Positions 42,660 through 52,578 are shown, counted from the stretch's first letter. The stretch: DNA of 64,000 nt from Spirochaetales bacterium Spiro_09 (GCA_001604385.1 LVBK01000016.1:1-64000); one strand, 5' to 3'. Notes: generated from the sequence alone by a model not told the origin. Made by a program: numbers and translations.

Positions 42660-43431
42660 TCCCGGTCATTACCACCACATGCCGCTCTTCTTCGGCAAGA
42701 CCGGGAACCGGCGTGGCCACACACTTCCAGCTGCCTACGAGGTGAGCAATCCCGGACATTTCTTCATCAATTTTTACGCGTCGCGCCTTCCATGCGGCCA
42801 GATACCCGGCCGGTTGCAAGAGAGCAAGAAGAGTACCGGTCATCTGCTTATCAAGTGGCCGAAAAGCCCGGAATACCAGCACGGAAAAAGAGTGTCGGGG
42901 AGCCTTTTCTACCTCGCAATTCAGCACCCGCACATTTCGCAAGCACATCATTGCCGCACAGTTTTCCAGAAAGGCACAGCGCTTGCTCATGCGCTCGATA
43001 AGGGTTACGGGAATTTCCGGAAACGCAATTGCCAGCGGTATGCCCGGAAAGCCCGCGCCGGAGCCCGCATCCGCAAGGCAGGGAGTCCCGCCCCCGGCAA
43101 GCAGGGATGACACAGTTTTCCAGGGAGACAGGCTGTCAAATATATGGCGGACAATCAAATCCCGCCGGGTGTCCGCACCAACCAGGTCGAACACCGCGTT
43201 AAACAATTCCAGTTCACGGATATAGAGCGCGAAAAGTCGGAGCATCTCCTGCAGGGAACGGGTACGCGGAGCGGGAAACGATCCGTCTTCTCCATCCGTT
43301 CCCGTCACAGTATCCGCATCGCTGCCGGAACCGGAAGTTGGTAAACCAAACCCAAGTTCCTGCAAACCGGTTTCGAGGAGCCGAAGGTCCTCGGCGGAAA
43401 GCGGGGCTGGCGATGAGGATAAGGCACTCAC
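42622..43431 (-). CDS. rsmG: 16S rRNA (guanine-527-N7) methyltransferase
   Basis: 269 residues, longer than the usual 205-240 because of an N-terminal extension containing a Gly/Ser/Asp-rich low-complexity segment (about 33-52). The SAM domain is clear: VRHIFDSLSP, ADAGSGAGFPGIPLAI (motif I) and IERMSKRCAFLE. It methylates G527 in 16S rRNA. It starts with GTG 43431 overlapping the tex stop (GTGA), with AAGGA 6 bases upstream, so it is translated after tex. In many bacteria rsmG sits next to mnmG; here it follows tex. Confidence 0.92.
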   Translation of the reverse strand: MSALSSSPAPLSAEDLRLLETGLQELGFGLPTSGSGSDADTVTGTDGEDGSFPAPRTRSLQEMLRLFALYIRELELFNAVFDLVGADTRRDLIVRHIFDSLSPWKTVSSLLAGGGTPCLADAGSGAGFPGIPLAIAFPEIPVTLIERMSKRCAFLENCAAMMCLRNVRVLNCEVEKAPRHSFSVLVFRAFRPLDKQMTGTLLALLQPAGYLAAWKARRVKIDEEMSGIAHLVGSWKCVATPVPGLAEEERHVVVMTGTTSSEARPNRSN

Positions 43432-45854
43432 TTGCGGTCCTTTAAAAGGGCGGCAAAGGGATTATAGGTCATGCCGTCATCTTCACGGGAAGAACGGGAA
43501 TCCCGGTTGTCCGCCGATCGGCCACTATAGGGGCGGCCGGAGGAACGGGAATCCGCCGGTTTGTGTTCGGCAGGCCGAGGGCTGCGATTGTCTCCCGGCC
43601 GTCCAGCCGCTGCCTGGGCGGGGGCGTTTCCGTCCCGCTTTACCGCAACGACCCGGCGCGGAGCCGAGGCCGCTCCGGCGCTGCCGGAACGCTGGTTTGA
43701 GGCACCCGCACTCTTGCAGGAGAGGCTTATCCGTCTGCGGTCAACATCAAGGCCGATTATGCGGCATTCCTTGATGTCCCCCACCTTCACCACTTCCATC
43801 GGGTCCTTCACGAAGGAATCGCTCATTTCGGACAAGTGCAGGAGGGCGGTTTCCTTGATGCCGATATCGACGAAGGCGCCGAAGTCGACCACGTTCTTGA
43901 TCTTTCCGGTTACGGTCATGCCCTCTTTCAAATCCTCGAACGAAAGCACGCCCTTTTGCATAATGGGCTTCGGGTACCCGTCACGGGGATCGCGGTTCGG
44001 TTTTTTCAGTTCCTCGATTATGTCACTGATAGTCTGGTCACCCAGCTCGAAGCGGGTCTTCAAGTCGGTGCGGACATCGCGGCCAACCTCCGCCTTCTGC
44101 TGCACCAGCTCGTACACAACCCGGGCGGCCTCGTAGTTTTCGGGATGCACCCAGCTATTGTCCAGGGGATCGGTACTTTCGGGGATTTTCAAAAAGCCCG
44201 CGCATTGCTCGAAGGTTTTCGGCCCCATGCCGGGAACCTTTTTCAAATCTTCCCGTGTCACAATCTTTCCGCCCGCCTCGCGGTAGGCGACTATCTTCTT
44301 GGCAAGCGAACCGTTGATACCGGACACATACTTTAAGAGGGAAAAACTGGCGGTATTCAGATTGACGCCGACATTGTTTACCACCGAGCCGACTACCTCA
44401 TCGAGCATTTCGGACAGTTTTTTCTGGTTTACGTCATGCTGATACAGGCCCACCCCGATGGACTTGGGGTCAATCTTGACCAGCTCCGCAAGCGGGTCCT
44501 GCAAGCGGCGGCCAATGGAGATAGCGCCGCGAACGGTCAGGTCAAGGTTCGGGAATTCCTCCCGGGCAATATCGCTTGCCGAGTACACCGACGCGCCGTC
44601 CTCGTCGACAACCGTATACATGACTGACGGGCAATGCTCGCTGATAAGCGCAGCTACCACTTCCTGCACCTCGCGCGTTCCCGTACCGTTACCAATGGCC
44701 ACCAGCTGAATATTGTATTCCTTGATGGCGCGTAAAATTGCCGCGGCGGCTTCGGCGGGCTTGTGGTGATACACCAAAAAGTCTCCCAGATACTTGCCCG
44801 TCTCGTCGAGGGCCGCGCACTTGGTTCCCGTGCGCAAACCGGGGTCTATGCCCAGTATCCGCGTTCCCTTGATCGGCTGCTGCATCAACAGGTTTTTCAG
44901 GTTCTCGCTGAACACGCTGATACCGTGATTGTCCGCCTCGTCCGAAAGGTCGGAGCGAATTTCCCGGACAACGGCGGGAGACAGGAGTCGAACCAGACCG
45001 TCGGCGACGGCTTCACGGTGCCAGTCATTGTGGAGGGAATATTTGCGGGAAATAATGTCTATCGCCTCGTCGACATCAACATCGATTTTCACATCAAGGG
45101 CGCCGTCCCGCTCCCCGCGGTTAATCGCCAGGACACGGTGCGGTTTTATCTGGTTAAGAGGCTCTTTGTAGTCCCAGTACATCTGGTACACGCTCTTTTT
45201 CTGCGCGTCCTCGTCCCCGATACCGGCAACCACAAACTGGCCCGACTTCATGTAATACGAGCGCACATCGGCGCGGTTCTCGCTGTCCTGGGCAACGCGC
45301 TCGGCAATAATATCCATAGCGCCGTGAATTGCCTCTTCGACCGTATGAACGGACAGTTCGGTATTTTCCTCGTCGACACGCACGTACGAGGCCGCAGCGG
45401 CCTCTACCTCCGCCTTTCCCGCGCGCTCCATCAGGTCGGCAAGGGGCTCAAGGCCACGCTCGATCGCGAGCATTCCGCGCGTCTTCTTTTTCTTTTTGAA
45501 GGGGGCCCACAGATCTTCAAGTTCGGTCAGCGTCGCCGCCTTCATCACGCTCTTGTACAGGGCTTCCGACAGTTTTCCCGCGGCAAAAATGCCCTTCACT
45601 ATCTCGAGACGCCGGGTTTCAAGATTGGTGTAACTCTTGAAAAGATGATCGCAGTCGCGTACCTGCACCTCGTCCAGGGAGCCATGCTGCTCCTTCCGGT
45701 AACGGGAAATAAAGGGAATGGTGCATCCCTCGGCAACCAGCGAAACGACGGCCGAAACCTGGCCGGCCTGTATCTTGAGCTCATCCGCAATCCGCTTGAG
45801 GATGGCAACCTCATTTACCGTGAGGCCATCAATCTGATCCTGTGTAAATTCCAT
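43428..45854 (-). CDS. tex: Tex-family RNA-binding transcription factor
   Basis: 808 residues. Domains in order: N-terminal helical Tex domain (about 1-190, with TIPFISRYRKE), YqgF/RNase H-like domain (about 325-450, ILGIDPGLRTG), helix-hairpin-helix region (about 490-565, NLNTASFSLLKYVSGI and VPGMGPKTFEQCAG), and an S1 domain (about 650-725, GMTVTGKIKNVVDFGAFVDIG). A 75-residue Arg/Ser/Gly/Pro-rich tail follows and is not part of the conserved core; it may add RNA affinity. ATG 45854 opens the conserved start MEFTQDQI. The -10 8 bases upstream suggests a near-leaderless message. Confidence 0.94.
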   Translation of the reverse strand: MEFTQDQIDGLTVNEVAILKRIADELKIQAGQVSAVVSLVAEGCTIPFISRYRKEQHGSLDEVQVRDCDHLFKSYTNLETRRLEIVKGIFAAGKLSEALYKSVMKAATLTELEDLWAPFKKKKKTRGMLAIERGLEPLADLMERAGKAEVEAAAASYVRVDEENTELSVHTVEEAIHGAMDIIAERVAQDSENRADVRSYYMKSGQFVVAGIGDEDAQKKSVYQMYWDYKEPLNQIKPHRVLAINRGERDGALDVKIDVDVDEAIDIISRKYSLHNDWHREAVADGLVRLLSPAVVREIRSDLSDEADNHGISVFSENLKNLLMQQPIKGTRILGIDPGLRTGTKCAALDETGKYLGDFLVYHHKPAEAAAAILRAIKEYNIQLVAIGNGTGTREVQEVVAALISEHCPSVMYTVVDEDGASVYSASDIAREEFPNLDLTVRGAISIGRRLQDPLAELVKIDPKSIGVGLYQHDVNQKKLSEMLDEVVGSVVNNVGVNLNTASFSLLKYVSGINGSLAKKIVAYREAGGKIVTREDLKKVPGMGPKTFEQCAGFLKIPESTDPLDNSWVHPENYEAARVVYELVQQKAEVGRDVRTDLKTRFELGDQTISDIIEELKKPNRDPRDGYPKPIMQKGVLSFEDLKEGMTVTGKIKNVVDFGAFVDIGIKETALLHLSEMSDSFVKDPMEVVKVGDIKECRIIGLDVDRRRISLSCKSAGASNQRSGSAGAASAPRRVVAVKRDGNAPAQAAAGRPGDNRSPRPAEHKPADSRSSGRPYSGRSADNRDSRSSREDDGMTYNPFAALLKDRK

Positions 45855-45862
45855 AATCACCC

Positions 45863-45891
45863 ATTTTACCGAAAAGGAAAGCGGGGAGCAA
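45863..45891 (-). promoter_or_regulatory. Putative tex promoter, near-leaderless
   Basis: On the minus strand TTGCTC (45886-45891), 17 bp, TAAAAT (45863-45868), 8 bases, ATG 45854. The -35 is a weak match. A GGGTG just before the ATG could serve as a weak ribosome site instead. Confidence 0.45.
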
Positions 45892-45893
45892 GC

Positions 45894-46003
45894 ATGAGGC
45901 AGAAAGGGCCACGTTCTTCCAGGCGGAACGGGTCCGCTGCGCTGCCGTTCCGCCCGGGCCGGGCGGAGCCGCCGCCAGGGGAAGTCCTTGCAGGGGCGAA
46001 CTC
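45894..46003 (+). repeat. Dispersed GC-rich intergenic repeat, copy 3
   Basis: Begins ATGAGGCAGAAAGGGCCACG, has a perfect 10-bp inverted repeat GGCGGAACGG (45922-45931) with CCGTTCCGCC (45945-45954), then GGGCGGAGCCGCCGCC and GTCCTTGCAGGGGCGAACTC. The block order and ends match copy 1 at 9673-9771. It fills the space between the divergent tex and mgtE promoters. Confidence 0.6.
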
Positions 46004-46012
46004 GAATTATCC

Positions 46013-46042
46013 TTGACCCCGGCCTCTTTTGTGCCGTATAGT
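46013..46042 (+). promoter_or_regulatory. mgtE promoter
   Basis: TTGACC (46013-46018), an 18-bp spacer, TATAGT (46037-46042). The leader of about 42 bases ends with AGAGGGA before ATG 46091. Confidence 0.65.
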
Positions 46043-46090
46043 CCGGTATACCCGAACCGGGAAAATCAGGCGACACAGAGGGAACGTGCA

Positions 46091-47437
46091 ATGATTGCAG
46101 AGGCCATTTCTCCCGAAATTCTTGAACTGATAGAAGCCAAAAACTGGAATGTGCTGAAAGAGCTGTTACCGACCCTTGAAAGCGCCGATATTGCCGAGCT
46201 GATCAACCGGATTCCCCTGCCCGAAGACCGTGTGTTCGTGTTCCGCCTCTTGCCGAAAGACACGGCGGCCGACAGCTTTTCCGAGATGACGGCCGAACTG
46301 CAGGAAGACCTGGTCGCCCAGCTGACCAATGCACAGATCAAGCAGGTTTTGACTAATCTTGACCCCGACGACCGCACCCACTTTTTCGAGGAAATGCCGC
46401 CCGCCGTTACGCGGCGCCTCCTGGACCTGTTGTCGGTCCAGGACAGAAAGGAAACGCTCGAACTTTTGGGCTATCCCGAGCACAGCGTCGGCCGCCTGAT
46501 GACACCGGACTATGTCGCGGTCAAGAAGGAGTGGTCAATCGCGCAGGCCCTCGACCACATCCGGAAGATAGGCAAAGCGGTCGAAAACTTCGACACCGTG
46601 TACGTCATCGACAACCGCTGGAAGCTGCTGGATTCGATCAATTTGCGGGATATTGTCCTTGCCCAGGAAACCGATACCGTTGACAGCGTGATGGACGACA
46701 ATTTTATCAGTCTGTCCGCCTTCGACGACCAGGAAAAGGCGGTCTACTACCTTGACCACTACGGCGCCGCGCTGCTTCCCGTGGTGGACAGTGCGGGCAT
46801 TTTGCTCGGAAGCGTTACCTTCGACGATGTGTTCGATGTCGCGCGCGAGGAAACGACCGAGGACATCCACAAGAGCGCGTCGGTTGCCCCGCTCGAGACC
46901 AGTTACCCCCGCACGGGCATTTTTGAGCTCTATGCCAAGCGGATTGTCTGGCTGGTGGTGCTGGTTTTCGTCAATACGCTGTCGGGCGCGGCCATTGCCG
47001 GCTTCGAGACGCTCATTCAACAAGTCACCGCCCTGGTGTTTTTTTTACCGCTCATTATCGGCTCAAGCGGTAACGCGGGCTCCCAGGCGGCAACGCTCAT
47101 TGTGCGCGCCATGGCCATGCACGAGGTCGAGGCCAAAAACTGGTGGCGTCTGGTTTTAAAGGATCTGGCCGTTTCCTGTTTTCTGGGCCTTACCATGGGC
47201 GCGGCCGTCTCCGTGCTGGGTATTCTTCGCGGGGGCTATATGATGGGTCTTGCGGTTGCCCTTTCCATGATAAGCGTGGTCGTCATCGGCAGCCTCCTGG
47301 GAACCATTATTCCCTTTTTTCTGCGGCTCTTGCGTATCGACCCCGCCACCGCGAGTTCGCCCCTGATTACCTCGATTTCCGATATTCTGGGCGTCCTTAT
47401 CTTTTTCTCGATATCCAGCCTGATTATCGGGACATAA
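46091..47437 (+). CDS. mgtE: Magnesium transporter MgtE
   Basis: 448 residues, typical for MgtE. The cytosolic N domain (about 1-125, with LLPTLESADIAELINRIP and FFEEMPPAVTRRLLDLL) and a CBS pair (about 130-255, GYPEHSVGRLMTPDYVAV) sense Mg2+ and gate the channel. Five membrane helices (about 285-445) contain the pore sequences GSSGNAGSQAATLIVRAMA and TASSPLITSISDILGVLIFF. ATG 46091 is chosen for the AGAGGGA upstream; a frame from 46013 would begin in the promoter. No Mg2+ riboswitch fits in the short leader. Confidence 0.95.
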   Translation: MIAEAISPEILELIEAKNWNVLKELLPTLESADIAELINRIPLPEDRVFVFRLLPKDTAADSFSEMTAELQEDLVAQLTNAQIKQVLTNLDPDDRTHFFEEMPPAVTRRLLDLLSVQDRKETLELLGYPEHSVGRLMTPDYVAVKKEWSIAQALDHIRKIGKAVENFDTVYVIDNRWKLLDSINLRDIVLAQETDTVDSVMDDNFISLSAFDDQEKAVYYLDHYGAALLPVVDSAGILLGSVTFDDVFDVAREETTEDIHKSASVAPLETSYPRTGIFELYAKRIVWLVVLVFVNTLSGAAIAGFETLIQQVTALVFFLPLIIGSSGNAGSQAATLIVRAMAMHEVEAKNWWRLVLKDLAVSCFLGLTMGAAVSVLGILRGGYMMGLAVALSMISVVVIGSLLGTIIPFFLRLLRIDPATASSPLITSISDILGVLIFFSISSLIIGT

Positions 47438-47460
47438 TAAAAGGCGCGGTTTCCCGCGCC
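47436..47460 (-). terminator. Hairpin terminator after the beta-helix operon
   Basis: GGCGCGG (47443-47449) pairs perfectly with CCGCGCC (47454-47460), loop of 4. On the minus strand it is followed by TTTTATTA, a short U tract, so it most likely ends the minus-strand operon; on the plus strand no T-run follows. Confidence 0.5.
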
Positions 47461-47493
47461 CTGAAAAACGTTCCATACACTGTAATATCGCGG

Positions 47494-50430
47494 CTATCCT
47501 ACGTAGAACCAGTACAGATCGGCATATTGCGGCGCAATGTTTCCGCTGCAATTAGTTTCAGTGATGTACAGGTCGATATACGGCAGGTCATAATCAACTA
47601 TATATACACCGCCTCCGCTGACTGTCGCAGAATTCTGGGTAATAACAAAGGAACTGATATAGTCAACATTAAAGAAGGCGCCGGTGGCAATAAATATACC
47701 GCCACCCATTCCTTCTTCAGTATCGGTTGCACTATTGCCCAAAACTGCACCGGTATACGGAAAGAGTTGCGAACTGGAGTGGATGTATATCCCGCCACCT
47801 CTCTGGGCCGAATTCCCCATGCCGGCAGTCGCCGAACCGATGGTTGTACCGACCATCGAGACCGTTGAATACAAATTATTGTCCGTGCTGTACGCCGCGA
47901 CTGCGCCGCCGTAGCCATCCGCAACGCAATTATAGATCGCGCCACCGCGCAGTTCAATAGCACCGTCATAGGAATACACGGCGCCGCCGTTTCCGACAGA
48001 CCGGCACCCGTATATTTCGCCGCCCTGCATGTCGAACGTTCCACTATCGACATATACGGCTCCGCCGTTCTCGGCTGTATTATGATGGTTACGAAGCACC
48101 GCACCGGGTAAAAGTTCAAGGAAGCTGTCGCGCAACACTTCGAACAGCGGCCCGCCCGAACTGGTTCCTGTGTCGCTGCCAATAAAGACGTTGGATAGTG
48201 TTAATCGGCCGCCATTTTCCTGCGCACCCGTACCAAGCGTAATGAACGGACCATCCAAATTGGATGATGGCACAAGCGCATACCGGGTATTCGGCAGTGA
48301 GGTAATAGAAATTTCAGATGTTACTTGAAACGTTGTAACCGAAGTATCCAATTCAATATCTTCGACCAGGACAAAATCGCGCACGGATGGATTTGCAAGG
48401 GCCACCGACAGTGCCATGGCGTTCCCGGGCGTCAGTCCGTCGCCGTTGCCCAAGGAAGTTTGGGAAACAAAGGCCCGGCTCAGGCTGGTATCATGAATGC
48501 CACCGACACCCAGATCTACACCTGGAACTGGCGTCATATTTGTAGGATACATTGAAATATTATTTGAACATATTACCGTCAACGCAAGGTTTCCGGGGTC
48601 CTGCAATATACCATCGGATGTCACGAAGATGCCGCTTCCGTCACCCGCAGATCGGTTATCCTTGATTTCACCCAGGGGCAGGACGGTATCAAGCAGCATG
48701 ACAGCTCCATAACCCAAGTATACGGCTCCGCCGTTTCCGCTGGTTGCTTCACAACCGGTAATGGTACTTCCCGAACCAAAGTGGAAGTTTGCGTCCATTT
48801 CCCCTTGTATAAACACACCGCCACCCTCCTGGGCAGAACAGTCGATTATGTGGGAATTGTCCATTACCAACGAACTGTCATTTAAATAGACACCGCCGCC
48901 GTAATACGAGGTTGTATCAAAATGCTGTATGGTCGAATTGAGCATCGAGACCTCGCTACCATACGCATTGAGTGCGCTTTGAGACAGGGAGGTCAGATTG
49001 TTTCCGTCAAGAACAATATTTTCAATCGCCAGGGAGCCATAGCTGATGGAAAGAGGGCTTTCTTCAAAGTCACCGGAGGGCATTATTATCGCGCCTGAGC
49101 TTAAAGCTGGCCGCAGAACAAACGACCCATCACTGAGCAAAAGTGAATCGGAAAGATCAAGGGTTTCGCCCACCACATGAATAATATGCGTGGCAGTTGG
49201 ATCTGTCGACTTGTTATTATCTATGGAATTTTGAAGGCTCGATACCGTAGCCGGGTCCAGTATAGTCCTGCCGGAACCGCCTCCACCGCTCGAGACAAAA
49301 TATACGAAGTCAGGGAAGGCTTCGAACTGTTCGGGGGAAAGAGATATGGACTCGAGCGCAGGCTGGGCAACAACCGTACCCTTGAAGGAAGGGTCGTCAT
49401 ACTGCGGAATGATACCCTCAAACGAATTCAGGTAATACACCGAGGTAATTGAAGAATTCACATTTTCCATGTCAATAAAGGCGGACACCGAGTACGTCTG
49501 GCCAGGGACAAGATAATACTGAGATCCGGGATCAAACGAATAGGGCTCCAAAAGGACCGAGCCATTGGACTCGATTGTTCCAAGTCCCGCACAAAGGAAT
49601 TCAGTGCCGGCCCCATTCAGTATGGACACAAAAAGCCGCTTGCCCGCATAGGCGGCTGGATTGACCGAGCCGTCGAAAAATACGGACGCTGCAGATGAGG
49701 GAATTACGCCGGAGAAATCAACAATGGCCCCGGAAATAAGGTTGTTGTATATCTTCACGACCGGGTCCACCCGCAGATAATATGTTCGCCCCGCATACTC
49801 GTAATAAATCTTTAGAAGATAGTCACCCGAATCAAGCGGCTGACTAATAAAAATGTTGTACTGGTTCGGAAATCCGGTCGAAACTACCGCAGGAGTAACC
49901 TCCACCGGAATATTGTCCGAATTCCGCACCAGGGAATACTGAAGAGACTCGGGAGGAACCGGCAAATTATCCACTGTCAGATTTAGCTGAAAAATTCCCT
50001 CACCCCCTTCTGTTCTGTCAGGTGCAAGAACAACCGACAGAGACTGGGCTCCGCCTGCAAGTTCCACAGTCTGCTCGGAGCGCGCAATAATGAAAGATTC
50101 ATAATCAATGGCTTCCACGACGAAGGTGTAGCTACCAGGTCCCGGGGACTCAAGCTCAAAAGAGGGTTGTCCGCCATATTCCAGAGTTTGTTCGGTTACC
50201 AGAGATCCGCCCTGGTAAAACACAAACCGCAGACTTCCTACAGACGAAGTAACAAGTGCCGGTTTAATGGAACGCGAAGTGTCATCGACTATTTTAACCA
50301 GCAGCCTGCCGGCAGGGACTGACTGCGGTACATCTGCCTTGCCGAGCAGATAACCCGTGCAGGAGGCAAACAATAGGACAACACCGATGGCCGCAAGCGC
50401 GGCTCGAACAAACTTTTTTTCTGTGTTCAT
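47494..50430 (-). CDS. Beta-helix lipoprotein, third gene of the operon
   Basis: 978 residues, the largest of three paralogues. The signal peptide ends in the lipobox FASC (Cys 24). Residues about 25-360 are Ig-like beta-sandwich material shared with the second gene, including the tag DDTSRSIKPALVTS and the FVYFVSSG transition. From about 390 to the end there is a right-handed parallel beta-helix with repeats of the GGAVYV type (GGGVYLNDSSLVMDNS, GGAVYSYDGAIELRGGAIYNC, GGGIYIHSSSQLFP) resembling polymorphic outer-membrane protein repeats. It lacks the C-terminal Ig-like domain of its two neighbours. Likely surface-exposed. GGAG precedes the ATG and the gap to the previous gene is 3 bases. Confidence 0.78.
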   Translation of the reverse strand: MNTEKKFVRAALAAIGVVLLFASCTGYLLGKADVPQSVPAGRLLVKIVDDTSRSIKPALVTSSVGSLRFVFYQGGSLVTEQTLEYGGQPSFELESPGPGSYTFVVEAIDYESFIIARSEQTVELAGGAQSLSVVLAPDRTEGGEGIFQLNLTVDNLPVPPESLQYSLVRNSDNIPVEVTPAVVSTGFPNQYNIFISQPLDSGDYLLKIYYEYAGRTYYLRVDPVVKIYNNLISGAIVDFSGVIPSSAASVFFDGSVNPAAYAGKRLFVSILNGAGTEFLCAGLGTIESNGSVLLEPYSFDPGSQYYLVPGQTYSVSAFIDMENVNSSITSVYYLNSFEGIIPQYDDPSFKGTVVAQPALESISLSPEQFEAFPDFVYFVSSGGGGSGRTILDPATVSSLQNSIDNNKSTDPTATHIIHVVGETLDLSDSLLLSDGSFVLRPALSSGAIIMPSGDFEESPLSISYGSLAIENIVLDGNNLTSLSQSALNAYGSEVSMLNSTIQHFDTTSYYGGGVYLNDSSLVMDNSHIIDCSAQEGGGVFIQGEMDANFHFGSGSTITGCEATSGNGGAVYLGYGAVMLLDTVLPLGEIKDNRSAGDGSGIFVTSDGILQDPGNLALTVICSNNISMYPTNMTPVPGVDLGVGGIHDTSLSRAFVSQTSLGNGDGLTPGNAMALSVALANPSVRDFVLVEDIELDTSVTTFQVTSEISITSLPNTRYALVPSSNLDGPFITLGTGAQENGGRLTLSNVFIGSDTGTSSGGPLFEVLRDSFLELLPGAVLRNHHNTAENGGAVYVDSGTFDMQGGEIYGCRSVGNGGAVYSYDGAIELRGGAIYNCVADGYGGAVAAYSTDNNLYSTVSMVGTTIGSATAGMGNSAQRGGGIYIHSSSQLFPYTGAVLGNSATDTEEGMGGGIFIATGAFFNVDYISSFVITQNSATVSGGGVYIVDYDLPYIDLYITETNCSGNIAPQYADLYWFYVG

Positions 50431-50433
50431 GGC

Positions 50434-52575
50434 TCAAATCTCCATAATTTGTACGATCACCTGGGCTGAATAGATGTTGCCGGACGAATCCGTGACAATA
50501 ACATCTATCCAGTTTTGGCCATAATTCAACCAGTCATAGGCATAAGATCCCGGCGTGAAAGTAAACGTACTCCCGATTGCGCCATCTATGGCAATACCGT
50601 TCAAGTACCATTGGAACGATACATAGGTGGCCGCCTCGGTTACCGACAGTTCTGCAGACCCGCCGGGTGTCATGTTTATACTACTGTCTGACAGAATCGG
50701 GTCACCAATTTCCGTAAAGGAAATGGACACCGACACCGGTTCAGTCTGGACAGGCACGTAGACAATGTTCGACTCCAGGCCTGCCGCATAATTACCTGTT
50801 ATATCGGGATGCGATTCGAACGGAATATAGGTGGTAGCATCCGCAATAGTGCCTCCATTCAGGTACACGCCGCCGCCGGCAGTAGTCGCCGTATTGCCGG
50901 TGATGGACCCGCTTGACCACAGAATGCTGGCACCATTTTCGGCGTAGATTGCGCCACCGTTGACTGCCGAACAGTCGGTAATCGCTGTGTTTTCAAGATA
51001 TACCGAGGACGTGCCGGTGGCGAAAATTGCGCCACCCGCAGGAGAGGAGGTCGCAAAATCATAGATAGCCGAATCAAAAAGGGACACGCTGCTGTTATTC
51101 AGATTCATTGCCGCGTTCTGAAGACCTGTTGCATATGTACCGGCAATTTCAATATTCATGAAGGCTACATTCGCTCCCGTAAAGATAAAGGGACTGTCCT
51201 CGAAAGTGCCGGTAACCGAAATGGTCGATCCACTCTGCGAAAGCGAGCGTACGAGATATACCGAATTGTCCAGAGCGAGCGGAGCGGTCAATTCAAGCGT
51301 TCCGCCGGTTATCACCAAGATATGTTCGGCATATGGATCGGTTTGCCTGTTTGTACTGAGACTATCCTGTACATCGGAGAGGTTGGCAGCCGATTCGGCT
51401 GTCTTTCCGTCACCTGTACCAACACTTGTTGTGGCAACAAAATACACAAAACTGTTGTAGGGCTCGAATTCCTCGGAAAAAAGAGGGATAGCCTCCCGGG
51501 AAGGAAGGGCAGTAACCGTGCCAAGGTATGAAGAATCTCCGTAATGGGGCATAATGCCTTCAGTAGCCATCAAGGCCTCGATACCGATGATATGGTTATA
51601 CAAGCCATCCATATCGATAAAAGCGGAGACCAAATACTCCGTACCCGCTGTCAAAGTGTAGTAATCATAATCAAGGACAGACAGGGGCACTATTTCCGCC
51701 AGGCCTGTCGCGTCCATTGTGCCTACGCCTGCAGCAAGAACGTTGACACCTTCTCCGTCGGAGACAGACACAAAGATGCGTTTCCCCGCATACATTTCTG
51801 ATTGGGCTGAACCGTCAAACACCATGACCGGCAGAGTTGTCGGTACAAGGGCTGTGTGCTGGATGATGGCCGAAGATACCAGCCCGTCATAGATCTTGAT
51901 AATCGGGTCGACGCCAAAATAATACGGAACACCTGCATATTCATAGGAAATTCTGAACCGGTAGTCACCGGATGCAAGTGTCTGGTTGATTTCTATGATG
52001 TATTGATTCGGATTCCCGGTGGTATACACGTTTGGAGAAACCCCTATCGGACTTTCGTCAGGAAGTTTTGCAAGCGAATACACAAGCTGTTCGGGCACAA
52101 CGGGGAGATTGTCCACAGCCACTGATAGCTGGAAGCTGCCCGTCCCTCCGGCGGTTCTGAACGGAGCAAGATTCACCAAGTGTGAGAACACTACACCATT
52201 GGTAACCACCTCTTGTTCCGCCCATCCGATAGGCACATCAGATAAATTACGGGCTTCCGTTACTAGGGTATAAATTCCCGGCGAAGGAACTTGTAAATCA
52301 TAAAACATGACGTAGGGGGAATACACAAACTCCTGTCCGGAAACAAATGAGCCCTCACTAAGCAAATTGAAACTGATCTGATCCCCGGCGGATAAGAGGA
52401 AGTTTGGCTTTATTGAACGGGAGGAGTCCGATCCGAGAGAAATACGAAGAAGTCCGGCTTCGGGCACGGGACCGGATTCCGGCTTCCCGACCGACAAATC
52501 CGAGCAGGAAGCCAACAAAAACAACATCGCGAATACCGCACCGGCGGCTTGTCTATACTTTTTTCCTGTATTCAT
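50434..52575 (-). CDS. Beta-helix lipoprotein, second gene of the operon
   Basis: 713 residues. Lipobox LLASC at about residue 24. The N-terminal half (about 25-380) parallels the third gene: SDSSRSIKPNFLLS, NPNQYIIEINQTLASGDYRFRISYEYAG and NSFVYFVATTS. A short beta-helix (about 400-600) has GGAIFATGTSSVYLENTAITDCSAVNGGAIYAENGAS-type repeats, each under one turn apart. The C-terminus (about 625-713) is an Ig/PKD-like domain (VSFQWYLNGIAIDGA and WIDVIVTDSSGNIYSAQV). A 120-bp segment (50855-50974) is almost identical to one in the first gene. GGAG lies 6 bases before the ATG; 3-base gaps on both sides show one operon. Confidence 0.78.
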   Translation of the reverse strand: MNTGKKYRQAAGAVFAMLFLLASCSDLSVGKPESGPVPEAGLLRISLGSDSSRSIKPNFLLSAGDQISFNLLSEGSFVSGQEFVYSPYVMFYDLQVPSPGIYTLVTEARNLSDVPIGWAEQEVVTNGVVFSHLVNLAPFRTAGGTGSFQLSVAVDNLPVVPEQLVYSLAKLPDESPIGVSPNVYTTGNPNQYIIEINQTLASGDYRFRISYEYAGVPYYFGVDPIIKIYDGLVSSAIIQHTALVPTTLPVMVFDGSAQSEMYAGKRIFVSVSDGEGVNVLAAGVGTMDATGLAEIVPLSVLDYDYYTLTAGTEYLVSAFIDMDGLYNHIIGIEALMATEGIMPHYGDSSYLGTVTALPSREAIPLFSEEFEPYNSFVYFVATTSVGTGDGKTAESAANLSDVQDSLSTNRQTDPYAEHILVITGGTLELTAPLALDNSVYLVRSLSQSGSTISVTGTFEDSPFIFTGANVAFMNIEIAGTYATGLQNAAMNLNNSSVSLFDSAIYDFATSSPAGGAIFATGTSSVYLENTAITDCSAVNGGAIYAENGASILWSSGSITGNTATTAGGGVYLNGGTIADATTYIPFESHPDITGNYAAGLESNIVYVPVQTEPVSVSISFTEIGDPILSDSSINMTPGGSAELSVTEAATYVSFQWYLNGIAIDGAIGSTFTFTPGSYAYDWLNYGQNWIDVIVTDSSGNIYSAQVIVQIMEI
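50855..50974 (-). repeat. 120-bp duplicated segment, copy A
   Basis: Matches 52988-53107 over the full 120 bp with about five mismatches by eye. It encodes the repeat turn CSAVNGGAIYAENGA through GNTA-TAGGGVYLNG. The flanks diverge sharply. Confidence 0.85.
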
Positions 52576-52578
52576 GAC

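Noticed and set aside
44763-46016. 417-codon plus-strand frame opposite tex
   Set aside because: It is antisense to a clearly conserved Tex gene whose domains are intact, and its own sequence shows no family features.
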